Of a stretch of 51,458 nt of DNA, positions 35,359 to 43,466 are shown in pieces (position 1 is the stretch's first letter; each line of letters begins with the position of its first letter). Position numbers and translations under genes: made by a program. The notes below the pieces were generated by a model. The model did no database searches, was not told the DNA's origin, and was given only the letters and a program-made list of their open reading frames with translations. The stretch is from contig CALMSO010000113.1 in the NCBI GenBank assembly GCA_937872385.1, positions 1-51,458 on the forward strand, written 5' to 3'. Source of the stretch: an uncultured Saprospiraceae bacterium (GTDB lineage Bacteria; Bacteroidota; Bacteroidia; Chitinophagales; Saprospiraceae).

Positions 35359-35576
35359 ATGTCACCCCTTCGGGGTTTTGCGGTTTGCCTTTTCGGGATT
35401 ATATAATAATGTCAGCCCTACGGGCTTTCGTTAATTAAGCTACTAAAGCCGCAGGCTTGATATAATTGTAACGACTAAAGCCGCAGGCTTGATGTAATTG
35501 TAACGACTAAAGCCGTAGGCTTGATATAATTATAGATTACGCCAGCTTTACGTAGTAACCCCGCAAGGGGTGACAT
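35359..35576. repeat. Palindrome cluster beside the transposase (copy D region)
   Basis: 218 bp bounded by perfect 10-bp inverted repeats: ATGTCACCCC (35359-35368) and GGGGTGACAT (35567-35576). Each end is itself a hairpin, CCCCttcGGGG at 35365-35375 and CCCCgcaaGGGG at 35559-35570. Between them are AGCCCtacGGGCT (35414-35426) and three AAGCC-loop-GGCTT hairpins in a 32-bp tandem array. The size is close to elements A and C. No ORF. Confidence 0.85.
35442..35536. repeat. Three tandem 32-bp units with AAGCC-GCA-GGCTT hairpins
   Basis: Units start ACTAAAGCCGCAGGCTTGAT at 35442, 35474 and 35506; the third has GTA in the loop. Period is exactly 32 bp, with TATAATTGTAACG between hairpins. The spacers are the same sequence, so this is not a CRISPR array. 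Confidence 0.92.
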
Positions 35577-35659
35577 AACTGTGGCAGCGGTGATTATCAC
35601 CTCTCTGGGATTAGTTATAGGCAGTGTGCAACCTCGTCTTCTCGTTCAAAAAAAAAGCC

Positions 35660-35667
35660 TATTTTTG
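35660..35667 (+). promoter_or_regulatory. -7 box upstream of gldC
   Basis: TATTTTTG matches TAnnTTTG. It lies about 130 bp before the gldC ATG, leaving a leader of about 120 nt. The -33 region is not obvious. Confidence 0.4.
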
Positions 35668-35794
35668 CGCTTGCCATTGACAATTGACCTTTGTAGCGCA
35701 ATTCGCTATTTGTGATTCGCTTTTCGCAATACAAATATTTGATAATGAGTGATTTAATGGCGATTTTAATCAAAGAACACTTTAAATTATACAC

Positions 35795-36151
35795 ATGAAC
35801 GAAGTTGTAAAACACGCAGATATTACAATTACCATTGGTTTGAATGCCGAGAATGTACCCGTAAGTATGCAATGGCAGGCGCCCGACGGACCGGCCACAG
35901 GAGCGCAGGACTGTAAGGCAATGCTGCTTTCGCTTTTCAGCCGCGACGAGTTGGACACCCTCAAAATTGATCTCTGGACCCAAGATATGCAGGTGGTGGA
36001 GATGGATCGTTTTTTCTTTCAAACCTTGCGCGCACTGGCGGATACCTATTATAAGGCTACTCAAAATGCTCAATTGGCAGGCGATATGCAGCGTTTTGTA
36101 CAATATTTTGGTGAACAAACCGAAATTTTGCCGCCCGCTAATCCAGGATAA
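35795..36151 (+). CDS. gldC: Gliding motility protein GldC
   Basis: A small soluble protein of 118 residues known from gliding Bacteroidota, where it aids motility but is not strictly needed and has no known catalytic role. Recognised by ITIGLNAENVPVSMQWQAPD, CKAMLLSLFSRDELDTLKID, LWTQDMQVVEMDRFFFQTL and ALADTYYKATQNAQLAGDM. No signal peptide, so cytoplasmic. No other gld or spr gene is in the window, which is usual because gldC often stands alone or with gldB. It starts about 130 bp after a -7 box and is followed at 52 bp by the deaminase gene. Confidence 0.88.
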   Translation: MNEVVKHADITITIGLNAENVPVSMQWQAPDGPATGAQDCKAMLLSLFSRDELDTLKIDLWTQDMQVVEMDRFFFQTLRALADTYYKATQNAQLAGDMQRFVQYFGEQTEILPPANPG

Positions 36152-36202
36152 TGGCGAACAGTTGAGGCTGTGCCGTTTTTTGTTTTGCTATATCATTACA
36201 TC

Positions 36203-36673
36203 ATGCATCCACCCGAAATATTCATGGCCACGGCCATTCAAATGGCTAAAGCAAATGTGGACAACGGCGGCGGCCCTTTTGGCGCGCTGATTGTACGTGG
36301 CGATACAATCGTCGGGCGTGGCGTCAATCGCGTTACCCAGCACAATGACCCTACTGCCCACGCCGAGGTGGTTGCTATCCGCGATGCTTGCACACGGCTA
36401 CAGCGCTTCAAGTTAGAAGATTGTGTCATTTACACCAGTTGCGAGCCTTGCCCGATGTGCCTCGGCGCCATTTACTGGGCGGGCCTGTCGCGTATTTATT
36501 TTGCGGCCACGCACCGCCAGGCTTCGGAAGCGGGTTTCGATGATTCTTTTATATACAAGGAAATTCCGTTGGCTATTCACGAGCGAAGCATTCCAACTAC
36601 ACAGTTGGCTTTGGAAAATGCCGCTGCGCCTTTCGTCGCTTGGATTGCCAATGCAAACCGGATAGACTATTGA
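36203..36673 (+). CDS. guaD: Guanine deaminase (GuaD-type nucleoside/nucleobase deaminase)
   Basis: Hydrolyses guanine to xanthine. At 156 residues it has the length I recall for B. subtilis GuaD. Zinc and catalytic motif HAEVVAIRDAC (His and Glu), then the paired cysteines in YTSCEPCPMCLGAIYWAG. The C-terminal block EAGFDDSFIYKEIPLAIHER is specific to guanine deaminases rather than TadA tRNA adenosine deaminases, so I prefer GuaD. I chose ATG 36203; the open frame begins earlier at a GTG (36170), but that extension is not like family starts. It may be co-transcribed with gldC, 52 bp upstream. Confidence 0.88.
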   Translation: MHPPEIFMATAIQMAKANVDNGGGPFGALIVRGDTIVGRGVNRVTQHNDPTAHAEVVAIRDACTRLQRFKLEDCVIYTSCEPCPMCLGAIYWAGLSRIYFAATHRQASEAGFDDSFIYKEIPLAIHERSIPTTQLALENAAAPFVAWIANANRIDY

Positions 36674-36705
36674 AAAGGCGTATTGCCAATGGCAGAATGC
36701 AGCGA

Positions 36706-36909
36706 TTAACAACTTTCAGATTCTTCATTATCCGCCGGCTCCGGAGTGGGCGGCAACTTCTCCGCTGGCGGCTTCACAAAACCATAAGGACAGTGCCGGC
36801 AGCCACTCTGGCAGCAGTAGCCACGTTGTAGCAAATATTCGGCAGTGAAAACGAATAGTCCGTTTTCGATATAATAATCCTTGCCTTCCTGAAGGGGTGC
36901 GGGTGACAT
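36706..36909 (-). CDS. Small DUF5522 protein with CxxxCxxC motif
   Basis: A 67-residue protein starting MSPAPLQEGKDYYIENG. It contains FTAEYLLQRGYCCQSGCRHC and PYG, a cysteine cluster that suggests metal or iron-sulfur binding, then a proline- and glutamate-rich tail. The family (DUF5522) has no known function. It starts 11 bp after the DUF6580 gene stops, so the two probably share a transcript. Longer frames toward 37125 are antisense artefacts across the neighbouring gene. Confidence 0.8.
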   Translation of the reverse strand: MSPAPLQEGKDYYIENGLFVFTAEYLLQRGYCCQSGCRHCPYGFVKPPAEKLPPTPEPADNEESESC

Positions 36910-36920
36910 GGCCGTACGTC

Positions 36921-37508
36921 TCAGGCCGGTTGCAAAGCTGGAAAACGCTGCTGTGCCCAGGCGAAAGCGCCAAACAGTACACCACAGAAAAATAAATCGC
37001 CAAGTACGCCATTGAGTAGAAAACCGAGCGGGGGCGCGAGTTCCATGCTGGCAAAGGGCAATCCGGCGGCGTAGCAGGCCAGCAATCCGGTGAGGTTTTG
37101 TGGATAAAGAGGCGAGCCAAGCCATACCCCAAAATTGGTGACTAAAAAGAAAATAACCGATGCTAAAATACTGGCTACGAATACGTTACGCGCATTGACT
37201 CGGCGCAGCAGCGCAAACCCCAACAGCACAATCAGACCAAAGGCCGCATATACCCAGCCGTGCCCAAACCATTGAAACCCTTCATAATATTGGCTATACA
37301 CCACATTGGTCAGCACTAAATCGCTTATCCATAGCGCAGCAAAAGGCAAAGCAAAAGCCAGCCAGCGGCGGCTGAAGTGCGCGGCTCCAAACAAACCCAT
37401 AGCCCCGATAGGCGTAAAATTATAAGGGTGTGGTAACAGCCGGCTCGCGGCTGCCGCGAAGAGGACGATTGCTAAAATACCGATGCGAAGCTTTATCTTG
37501 TTGTTCAT
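36921..37508 (-). CDS. DUF6580 integral membrane protein
   Basis: A 195-residue inner-membrane protein with about six hydrophobic segments. The start MNNKIKLRIGILAIVLFAAA and the block PHPYNFTPIGAMGLFGAAHF are typical of DUF6580, a family similar in layout to vitamin or cofactor transporter S-components (ECF-like). The late TNFGVWLGSPLYPQNLTGLL also fits. Substrate transport is inference and no substrate is known. It forms a pair with the DUF5522 gene downstream. Confidence 0.82.
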   Translation of the reverse strand: MNNKIKLRIGILAIVLFAAAASRLLPHPYNFTPIGAMGLFGAAHFSRRWLAFALPFAALWISDLVLTNVVYSQYYEGFQWFGHGWVYAAFGLIVLLGFALLRRVNARNVFVASILASVIFFLVTNFGVWLGSPLYPQNLTGLLACYAAGLPFASMELAPPLGFLLNGVLGDLFFCGVLFGAFAWAQQRFPALQPA

Positions 37509-37660
37509 TATGCGTTTTTAGTTTTATTGTCAGAATGCAAAGGTAAGGCAATTGCCCCGGATTTGCCAATATTCGGCGGAGAACTGCTGCGGCGAGCGGC
37601 CTTTTTTATGCGTTTTTGCAGCCGTACAAGGGTTTGTGAAAAAAAAGTCCCGGCATTTCT

Positions 37661-37668
37661 TATTTTTG
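37661..37668 (+). promoter_or_regulatory. -7 box for the small ORF / M1 peptidase transcript
   Basis: TATTTTTG is a perfect TAnnTTTG box, 10 bp before an ATG at 37679 and 149 bp before the M1 peptidase start. A TTTG at 37633-37636 is 24 bp upstream, longer than the usual spacing. Confidence 0.45.
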
Positions 37669-37678
37669 ACGAAATAAA

Positions 37679-37804
37679 ATGTCTAACTACAAAATGCGTT
37701 CGATTTTGAAGGGATTTGTTTTACAAAACGGTGCCTCTATCAATGGTGCTGCCGATGCCTTTCCATTGCAGAGCGGTCTTGTAAATTCGATTTTATATTG
37801 CTAA
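37679..37804 (+). CDS. Candidate 41-residue upstream ORF (unrecognised)
   Basis: An open frame from ATG 37679 begins MSNYKMRSILKGFVLQNGAS and ends ...LYC with TAA at 37802-37804, 13 bp before the M1 peptidase ATG. It sits 10 bp behind a perfect -7 box, so it would be the first codon block of that transcript. It has no recognised domain. It could be a leader peptide that controls the peptidase gene, a small protein, or chance. Confidence 0.3.
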   Translation: MSNYKMRSILKGFVLQNGASINGAADAFPLQSGLVNSILYC

Positions 37805-37817
37805 CCAAAACGATGCT

Positions 37818-39671
37818 ATGCGAATGAAGAATTTTCTGCTTATGTGCTGTATCCTGACCGGGATTGCGCAAACTATAATGGCCCAGCCCGAGCGCTGGCA
37901 GCAGCGGGTATCCTATCAAATGGAAATTGATTTTGATGTGACAACGCACCGCTACCAGGGGCGACAAAATTTGGTATATATTAATAATTCACCCGACACT
38001 TTGCATAAAGTTTTTTACCATTTGTATCTCAATGCTTTTCAGTCGGGTAGCGTAATGGATGTGCGTTCGCGTACCATCCTTGACCCTGATTTTCGGGTGC
38101 GCGATCGCATTGCCAATCTGAAACCCGATGAAATTGGCTATCAACGTATTCAAAAATTGCAGCAAAATGGCCTGCCGATCGAATATAAAGTGGAGGGCAC
38201 CATTCTCGAAGTGACGCTGCGCGAGCCAATCCTGCCGCACAGTTCTACTATATTTTATATGGAATGGGCTGCGCAAATTCCGCTGCAAATCCGGCGCAAC
38301 GGCCGCGATAGCGACGAAGGCATCGCTTACTCCATGGCGCAGTGGTACCCCAAAATGTGCGAATACGATTATCAAGGCTGGCACGCCAATCCGTACATTG
38401 GCCGTGAGTTTTATGGCATTTGGGGCGATTTTGATGTAAAAATCACCATTGACAAACGATACACTGTGGGCGGCACCGGCTATTTACAAAATCCGGAAGC
38501 CATCGGGCACGGTTACACCGACCAGCCCGTAACGCCTGCGGGCGATAAGCTCACCTGGCATTTCATTGCACCCAATGTACACGATTTTATGTGGGGAGCT
38601 GATCCCGAATATACCCACGATAAATTGGAGCGCCCCGACGGCTTGACGATGCATTTTTTCTATAAGAAAAACGAGCGCACTGCCGAAAACTGGGCGATGC
38701 TGCCCAAAATCATGGACGAAGCCTTCAATTTTATCAATAAAACCTATGGGCAGTACCCTTATCGGCAATATTCCTTCGTGCAGGGCGGCGATGGTGGCAT
38801 GGAGTATCCGATGGCGACGCTCATCACAGGCAACCGCCCGCTGGCGAGTCTCGTTGGGGTATCTGTACACGAGCTGATGCACTCTTGGTATCAAATGCTG
38901 CTGGGCACCAACGAAAGCCTCTATGCTTGGATGGACGAAGGCTTTACGACCTATGCCTCGAATGTAGTGATGAATCATCTGCGCGAGCAAGGACTACTGC
39001 CGGGCGCCAAGCCTCAGCCCAATCCGCAGGCGAATACCTACGCGGGCTATTTTGCGTTGGCGCGCAGTGGCCGCGAAGAACCCATGACCGTGCACGCCGA
39101 TCATTTTCTGACCAATTTTGCCTACGGCGCTGCTGCCTACAACAAGGGCGCGGTTTTCTTGCACCAGTTGGAATACGTCATCGGTAAAAAAGCTTTCGAT
39201 CAGGGCTTGCGGCGCTACTATTATACCTGGCGCTACAAACATCCTAATGCCAATGATTGTATCCGTATTTTTGAAAAAGAATCGGGGCTGGAGCTCGACT
39301 GGTACAAGGAGTATTGGGTACACACCACCCACACAGTGGATTATGGCGTGCAGTCGGTTGTTGCCGATGGCAATAGCACAAAAATCACATTAGCCAAAGT
39401 AGGCGCTATGCCTATGCCGCTCGATGTGGAGGTGACGTATAAGGATGGCTCCCGCGAAATTTTCAACATCGCCTTGGACATTATGCGCGGCAACAAACCG
39501 CAGGAAGACGCGAAAGTGGCTTACACCATGCTCGCAGCCTGGCCATGGGTAAATCCGACCTACGAGTTTACAATCAACAAAGCGTTACGCACCATTGACA
39601 AGGTGGTTATTGACCCTACCAGCCGCATGGCTGACATCAGCCGGGAGAACAATACATTTGTAAATGAATAA
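37818..39671 (+). CDS. M1 family metallopeptidase (aminopeptidase)
   Basis: An exported zinc aminopeptidase of 617 residues. Signal peptide NFLLMCCILTGIAQTIMAQ. The N-terminal beta domain (about 25-210) includes HKVFYHLYLNAFQSGS. The catalytic domain has the zinc site H351-ELM-H355 and E374 exactly 18 residues further (AWMDEGFTTYAS). The substrate-binding GAMEN-type motif reads GGMEYPM here (EYPMATLITGN), as in other divergent Bacteroidota M1 proteins. Start could be 37818 or the ATG 6 bp later. A terminator-like hairpin follows at 39730. Confidence 0.93.
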   Translation: MRMKNFLLMCCILTGIAQTIMAQPERWQQRVSYQMEIDFDVTTHRYQGRQNLVYINNSPDTLHKVFYHLYLNAFQSGSVMDVRSRTILDPDFRVRDRIANLKPDEIGYQRIQKLQQNGLPIEYKVEGTILEVTLREPILPHSSTIFYMEWAAQIPLQIRRNGRDSDEGIAYSMAQWYPKMCEYDYQGWHANPYIGREFYGIWGDFDVKITIDKRYTVGGTGYLQNPEAIGHGYTDQPVTPAGDKLTWHFIAPNVHDFMWGADPEYTHDKLERPDGLTMHFFYKKNERTAENWAMLPKIMDEAFNFINKTYGQYPYRQYSFVQGGDGGMEYPMATLITGNRPLASLVGVSVHELMHSWYQMLLGTNESLYAWMDEGFTTYASNVVMNHLREQGLLPGAKPQPNPQANTYAGYFALARSGREEPMTVHADHFLTNFAYGAAAYNKGAVFLHQLEYVIGKKAFDQGLRRYYYTWRYKHPNANDCIRIFEKESGLELDWYKEYWVHTTHTVDYGVQSVVADGNSTKITLAKVGAMPMPLDVEVTYKDGSREIFNIALDIMRGNKPQEDAKVAYTMLAAWPWVNPTYEFTINKALRTIDKVVIDPTSRMADISRENNTFVNE

Positions 39672-39729
39672 GCAGGTGTAAAGTTAGGGTTTTGTCCATA
39701 ATTACGCATTCAGATTTTAATCAACCCGA

Positions 39730-39795
39730 CCGGGACTTTTTCAGAAGGGCAATTAGCAGATAGCGAGCGCTCGTCGGAAAAGCCCCGGTTTTTTT
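39730..39795 (+). terminator. Terminator after the M1 peptidase gene
   Basis: CCGGGACTTTTTC (from 39730) pairs imperfectly with GGAAAAGCCCCGG (ending 39788), with an inner GAGCGCTC hairpin, then TTTTTTT. It lies 59 bp after the peptidase stop and 50 bp before the glpF start. Confidence 0.6.
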
Positions 39796-39844
39796 ATTGC
39801 AGTCACGCCGGAAATATTATATTAGCCCTGTAAAACGAACAAAG

Positions 39845-40570
39845 ATGAACACCTTTACCGCAGAATTGATTGGCACCGCTATCCTAATTTTATTAGGCAA
39901 TGGCGTAGTGGCCAACGTTGTATTACAGCATTCAAAAGGCGCTAACAGTGGTTGGATTGTCATTACCTTTGGCTGGGCCATTGCAGTGTTTGTGCCAGTT
40001 TTTATGGTCGGCTCGTACAGCGGAGCGCACATCAATCCGGCAGTGACACTGGGTTTTTTACTCAAAGGTACGGTGACGGCAGCCGAGGCAGGCGTCTATC
40101 TTGCCGGGCAAATGCTGGGTGCCATGCTGGGCAGTTCATTAGTTTGGTTGCATTACCGGTTGCACTTAGCGGCTACCCCCGACCCAGATTTGAAGCGGGC
40201 CTTGTTTTGCACCAGCCCGGCCATTCCGCATACGTTTCAGAATTTTATTTCCGAAGTGATGGGCACTTTTGTGCTGGTACTGGCGGTGTTTTTTATCACT
40301 GGCGCAACGGTAGGCGACCAAGCAGCTTCGCTGGGCGCATTAGATGCCTTGCCGGTGGCTTTGGTGGTGCTGGGCATCGGGCTGAGCCTGGGCGGTACGA
40401 CGGGCTACGCGATTAATCCTGCGCGCGACCTGGGGCCACGCATTATGCACCGTTTACTGCCCATGCCCAACAAGGGGTCGAGCGAGTGGCATTACGCCTG
40501 GATTCCGGTGGTGGGGCCGCTCACGGGGGCAGCTTTGGCGGCGCTATTGCACAGTGTATTGGTGGGTTGA
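39845..40570 (+). CDS. glpF: MIP-family glycerol facilitator / aquaporin
   Basis: Passive inner-membrane channel, 241 residues, six membrane segments. The two half-helix motifs are SGAHINPAVTLGF and TGYAINPARDLGPR. The Asp after the second NPAR is typical of glycerol-conducting members rather than strict water channels. I chose ATG 39845 (MNTFTAELIGTAILILLGN); the frame is open to 39797 but starts inside a T-run. No glycerol kinase is next to it. The GSCFA gene starts 40 bp after its stop. Confidence 0.92.
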   Translation: MNTFTAELIGTAILILLGNGVVANVVLQHSKGANSGWIVITFGWAIAVFVPVFMVGSYSGAHINPAVTLGFLLKGTVTAAEAGVYLAGQMLGAMLGSSLVWLHYRLHLAATPDPDLKRALFCTSPAIPHTFQNFISEVMGTFVLVLAVFFITGATVGDQAASLGALDALPVALVVLGIGLSLGGTTGYAINPARDLGPRIMHRLLPMPNKGSSEWHYAWIPVVGPLTGAALAALLHSVLVG

Positions 40571-40610
40571 GTGTTACGACTTTCAGAGGGGTTTTTACAA
40601 AATAGGTATC

Positions 40611-41615
40611 ATGTCTTATGCTTCTTTTCGCACCGAGCTGCCACCTTTACAAGGGGAATGCCGCATCAGCCACCACGACCGACTGCTGAGCATAGGCTCC
40701 TGCTTTACGCAACATATTGGCGGGCGCTTGCAAAACCTGAAATTTCGCAACCTGATTAACCCTTTCGGTATTGTTTACAATCCGCTTTCCATCGGCAATA
40801 TGTTGCATTATCTATTGTCGGATCAGGTTTTTACAAACAAAGACCTGCTGCAACACAATGGGCAATGGCATAGCTGGCTACACCATAGTAGTTTTTCGGG
40901 AACGGAGCCAGCGGTTACGCTGGCGGGCATGAATCAGGCGCTGGACGAGGCGCGCGCGTACCTACCTGAAGTCAATCGCTTGTTGCTTACCTTGGGCACG
41001 GCACGGGTATTTGTGCTGCGCGCTACCGGAGAAGTAGTGTCCAATTGTCATAAAATGCCAGCGGTAGCTTTTACCTCACAGCGGCTGCACATCCGCGATA
41101 TTGCCGAGGGGCTGGAGCCTGCGCTCCGCGAGTGGAAGCGGCGCAATCCGGAGCTGGAGGTGATCCTTACGATTAGTCCGGTGCGGCATTTACGCGAAGG
41201 TATGATCGAAAACCAACGTAGCAAGGCGGCTTTATTGATTGCTATTCAGCATCTTTGCGAAGATTTGCCTTATGCACATTACTTTCCCGCTTATGAAATT
41301 ATGATGGATGACCTGCGCGACTATCGTTTTTACGAAGCCGATATGATTCATCCGAATGCAGTAGCCGTTGACTATATCTGGCAGCGGTTTGGTGCAGCTT
41401 TTTTTACCGAAGCTACTCGGCATTTGCTGACAGAAATTGAAGCGGTATTGCAAGCGGCGCGGCATCGTCCGTTTCAGCCGGAATCTCAGGCGCATCAGGC
41501 TTTTTTGCGAAAGCAAGTAGAAAAAATAGCCCGTATAGAGGCGGCGCATCCTGAGCTGGACTTTGCGGCCGAGCGGGCACAGTTTGAGGCGGGTTTGGTA
41601 GCGCCAGAACGCTAA
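40611..41615 (+). CDS. GSCFA-domain protein (SGNH-like)
   Basis: A 334-residue protein of the GSCFA family, named after its conserved motif, seen here as LLSIGSCFTQHIGGRL (about 25-40). Further blocks are NPFGIVYNPLSIGNML, LTLGTARVF, ILTISPVRHLREGMIENQRS and the late DMIHPNAVAVDYIW, whose Asp and His would complete a hydrolase triad with the Ser. It is therefore a likely SGNH-type esterase or acetyltransferase of unknown substrate, possibly on polysaccharide. There is no signal peptide. I chose ATG 40611. Its stop is 8 bp from the end of the convergent DUF5723 gene. Confidence 0.88.
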   Translation: MSYASFRTELPPLQGECRISHHDRLLSIGSCFTQHIGGRLQNLKFRNLINPFGIVYNPLSIGNMLHYLLSDQVFTNKDLLQHNGQWHSWLHHSSFSGTEPAVTLAGMNQALDEARAYLPEVNRLLLTLGTARVFVLRATGEVVSNCHKMPAVAFTSQRLHIRDIAEGLEPALREWKRRNPELEVILTISPVRHLREGMIENQRSKAALLIAIQHLCEDLPYAHYFPAYEIMMDDLRDYRFYEADMIHPNAVAVDYIWQRFGAAFFTEATRHLLTEIEAVLQAARHRPFQPESQAHQAFLRKQVEKIARIEAAHPELDFAAERAQFEAGLVAPER

Positions 41616-41623
41616 TTGCTACT

Positions 41624-43075
41624 TCAAAACACAGGACAGCTCACCCGTCCGTTGCGCGTTGCCTGGCGCCCTTGCAATGCGGACTGAAAAAGCGCAGGAT
41701 TCAGCTTCAACGCTACGTAAAAATCGGTGCGATGGAAGTCAGATTTTTTGAAAATGCTTGCCAAATCATCCGTTCCGAACCAAAGCCAGCCCGCCCGAGC
41801 CGCCAGCCCAGTGCGCCAGTGCTGCCAGTTGAGCCAAGAAATCGGCGCGGCAATTTCCACCCAGCGCGTTTCCAACCGAGGCGTAATGGCCAGCAGGTTG
41901 TTGCGTCGAGGTGCAATATCTTGTATTGCAATACTTTGCACTAATGTAGCATTGATAAAAAGTGCCGGTGTGGCGCACCAGTCGGCTTGTGCACTGAAGC
42001 CCGTGGGTAGTCCCATGGTGAGGCCTTGGCTGGCGAGAGAGGTCGCCGGGTTGTCTAAAAGTTGTGTGCTGAGGTTTTGCAAAACATCACCTACATCGCC
42101 CATTTCGGTAGGAATTTCAAGTGCATCAATCTGAATGACGCGGGGCGCTTCGGTGCGGAGTACGTGTTGTTCCGCCGATCGGTGGAATCGAATAAAGCCA
42201 AAATCTAAGAGCGAAGCACCCAACCTCCAACGATACGGCTGTGCTCCGTAGCCAGGAACGGTATAAACGACGCCCGCATCTATGCCCAGCCCGTGGCCAT
42301 TGACCTGCGGCCGCCATTGCGCGTGGCTCAGCGCGGTAGAAGCCAATCCATAGCTGATGTGCAGGGGGTCTCCACCAAGCTGATTATCAGGGAATTGTGT
42401 TAAGTTGAAAGTCCTGTGATTGCGGGCATAAGCCGATTCGTAGCCTTGGAGCCATTTTAGGGAAAAGCCGAAGCTCCAGTCGCCGGTATAGCCGGATTGA
42501 TGCCGGGCATAATTCAAGCCGATTTCTGACCAAAGTAGCGCGCTGCCTTGCATAGGTTCAATGCTAAGGGGCACTTCAAAAGGTTGTAAATTGTAGCGAT
42601 AATAATCGAGCGTGGGGGGCAAGTCGCGGATGTCGAGCGCAGCACGCAGGCGAGTAAATAAACCAACCGAGCGGCTTTCATCTAAATGCAAAAGCAAGGA
42701 TGGCCCAAGCACTGAGGTCAGGCTGCGGCCGTATTTCAGTTGCTCATTTTCATAAAAATCAAGCACGGAGCTTCCGGCAGGAGCGCTGCGATGTTCAGCT
42801 TCCAACACTGCGCGGATTTCGGTATTGGCGATGCCGGGCCAGAGATCGAGTAGCCGAGTGTTTTCAAGGAAGAGGTAATTATTGTCAAAAAATTGTCCGA
42901 AGGTGAGCAAATTAGCGTCCCAGCGAGTAGGTAGCGTTTGGCTATTGGCAGGATTGAGCAGTAGCGCGTTGACGCCGCCATAATTGCTGATGCCGATTCC
43001 GAGTTGTTCCTGAGCGGGCAGTTTACTACAAATGATGGCCAAGGCAGCGGCCAACAGGATTAGTCGTCTTTTCAT
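41624..43075 (-). CDS. DUF5723 exported protein, probable outer-membrane barrel
   Basis: A 483-residue protein with signal peptide MKRRLILLAAALAIICSKLP. The start EQLGIGISNYGGVNALLLNP is typical of DUF5723, a Bacteroidota family thought to form outer-membrane barrels. Alternating strands such as WSFGFSLKWLQGYESAYARN run through the protein, which ends without an obvious sorting domain. Function unknown. I chose ATG 43075; the frame is open to 43111, overlapping the upstream gene. It starts 28 bp after the diacylglycerol kinase gene stops on the same strand. Confidence 0.82.
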   Translation of the reverse strand: MKRRLILLAAALAIICSKLPAQEQLGIGISNYGGVNALLLNPANSQTLPTRWDANLLTFGQFFDNNYLFLENTRLLDLWPGIANTEIRAVLEAEHRSAPAGSSVLDFYENEQLKYGRSLTSVLGPSLLLHLDESRSVGLFTRLRAALDIRDLPPTLDYYRYNLQPFEVPLSIEPMQGSALLWSEIGLNYARHQSGYTGDWSFGFSLKWLQGYESAYARNHRTFNLTQFPDNQLGGDPLHISYGLASTALSHAQWRPQVNGHGLGIDAGVVYTVPGYGAQPYRWRLGASLLDFGFIRFHRSAEQHVLRTEAPRVIQIDALEIPTEMGDVGDVLQNLSTQLLDNPATSLASQGLTMGLPTGFSAQADWCATPALFINATLVQSIAIQDIAPRRNNLLAITPRLETRWVEIAAPISWLNWQHWRTGLAARAGWLWFGTDDLASIFKKSDFHRTDFYVALKLNPALFQSALQGRQATRNGRVSCPVF

Positions 43076-43103
43076 GATGTAAATAGTGTTTTTGTGGTTT
43101 GGC

Positions 43104-43466
43104 TTAGCCAATCATAGCCCATATTCTGGGCAAAAAGAGCCATCCGCCAACGGCTATTGCACCGATGGCTGCCAGCAATACTCCGGCGGCCGCGGCGTCT
43201 TTTACTTTCCCGGCAAGGGGATGATACTCCGGCGACACGAGGTCGGTCAGATATTCTAATGCTGTATTAAATGCTTCGGCGGCCAGCATCAGCGCAATCG
43301 TCAGGCTCAGCATGCACCATTCTACGGGCGATAATCCGAAAAATATTCCAATACCAATGGCACAAGCTGCGGCCAGCAGGTGTATGCGGATGTTGGGCTG
43401 GTTTTGTATCATATCGCTGATGCCAGCGAATGCATATTTAAAACTCTTGAGCCGTTTGTTTAACAT
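43104..43466 (-). CDS. dgkA: Diacylglycerol/undecaprenol kinase family protein
   Basis: A small inner-membrane lipid kinase of about 120 residues with three membrane helices. The family motif is AAEAFNTALEYLTDLVSPEY, with the catalytic Glu and Asn-Thr, followed by KVKDAAAAGVLLAAIGAIAV. In Gram-negative Bacteroidota the substrate may be undecaprenol or diacylglycerol. I chose ATG 43466 (MLNKRLKSFKYAFAGI); an ATG 24 bp earlier is possible. The start overlaps the end of the EEP-fold gene by 29 bp, so the two are translationally coupled. Confidence 0.92.
   Translation of the reverse strand: MLNKRLKSFKYAFAGISDMIQNQPNIRIHLLAAACAIGIGIFFGLSPVEWCMLSLTIALMLAAEAFNTALEYLTDLVSPEYHPLAGKVKDAAAAGVLLAAIGAIAVGGWLFLPRIWAMIG

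Larger units (their letters stand above)
37509..37817. other. Gene-poor stretch upstream of the M1 peptidase gene
   Basis: 309 bp between divergent genes. It holds a perfect TAnnTTTG box at 37661-37668 and a 41-codon open frame at 37679-37804, both listed separately. I see no other structure. The part near 37509-37530 should carry the promoter of the DUF6580 gene. Confidence 0.5.

Noticed and set aside
35442..35536. Possible CRISPR array (three 32-bp direct repeats)
   Set aside because: The units follow each other without unique spacers, and the sequence between the hairpins is the same in each. No cas genes are nearby.
36910..37132. Longer start for the DUF5522 protein
   Set aside because: The extension lies antisense-frame within the DUF6580 gene. 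The conserved part begins at the ATG at 36909.
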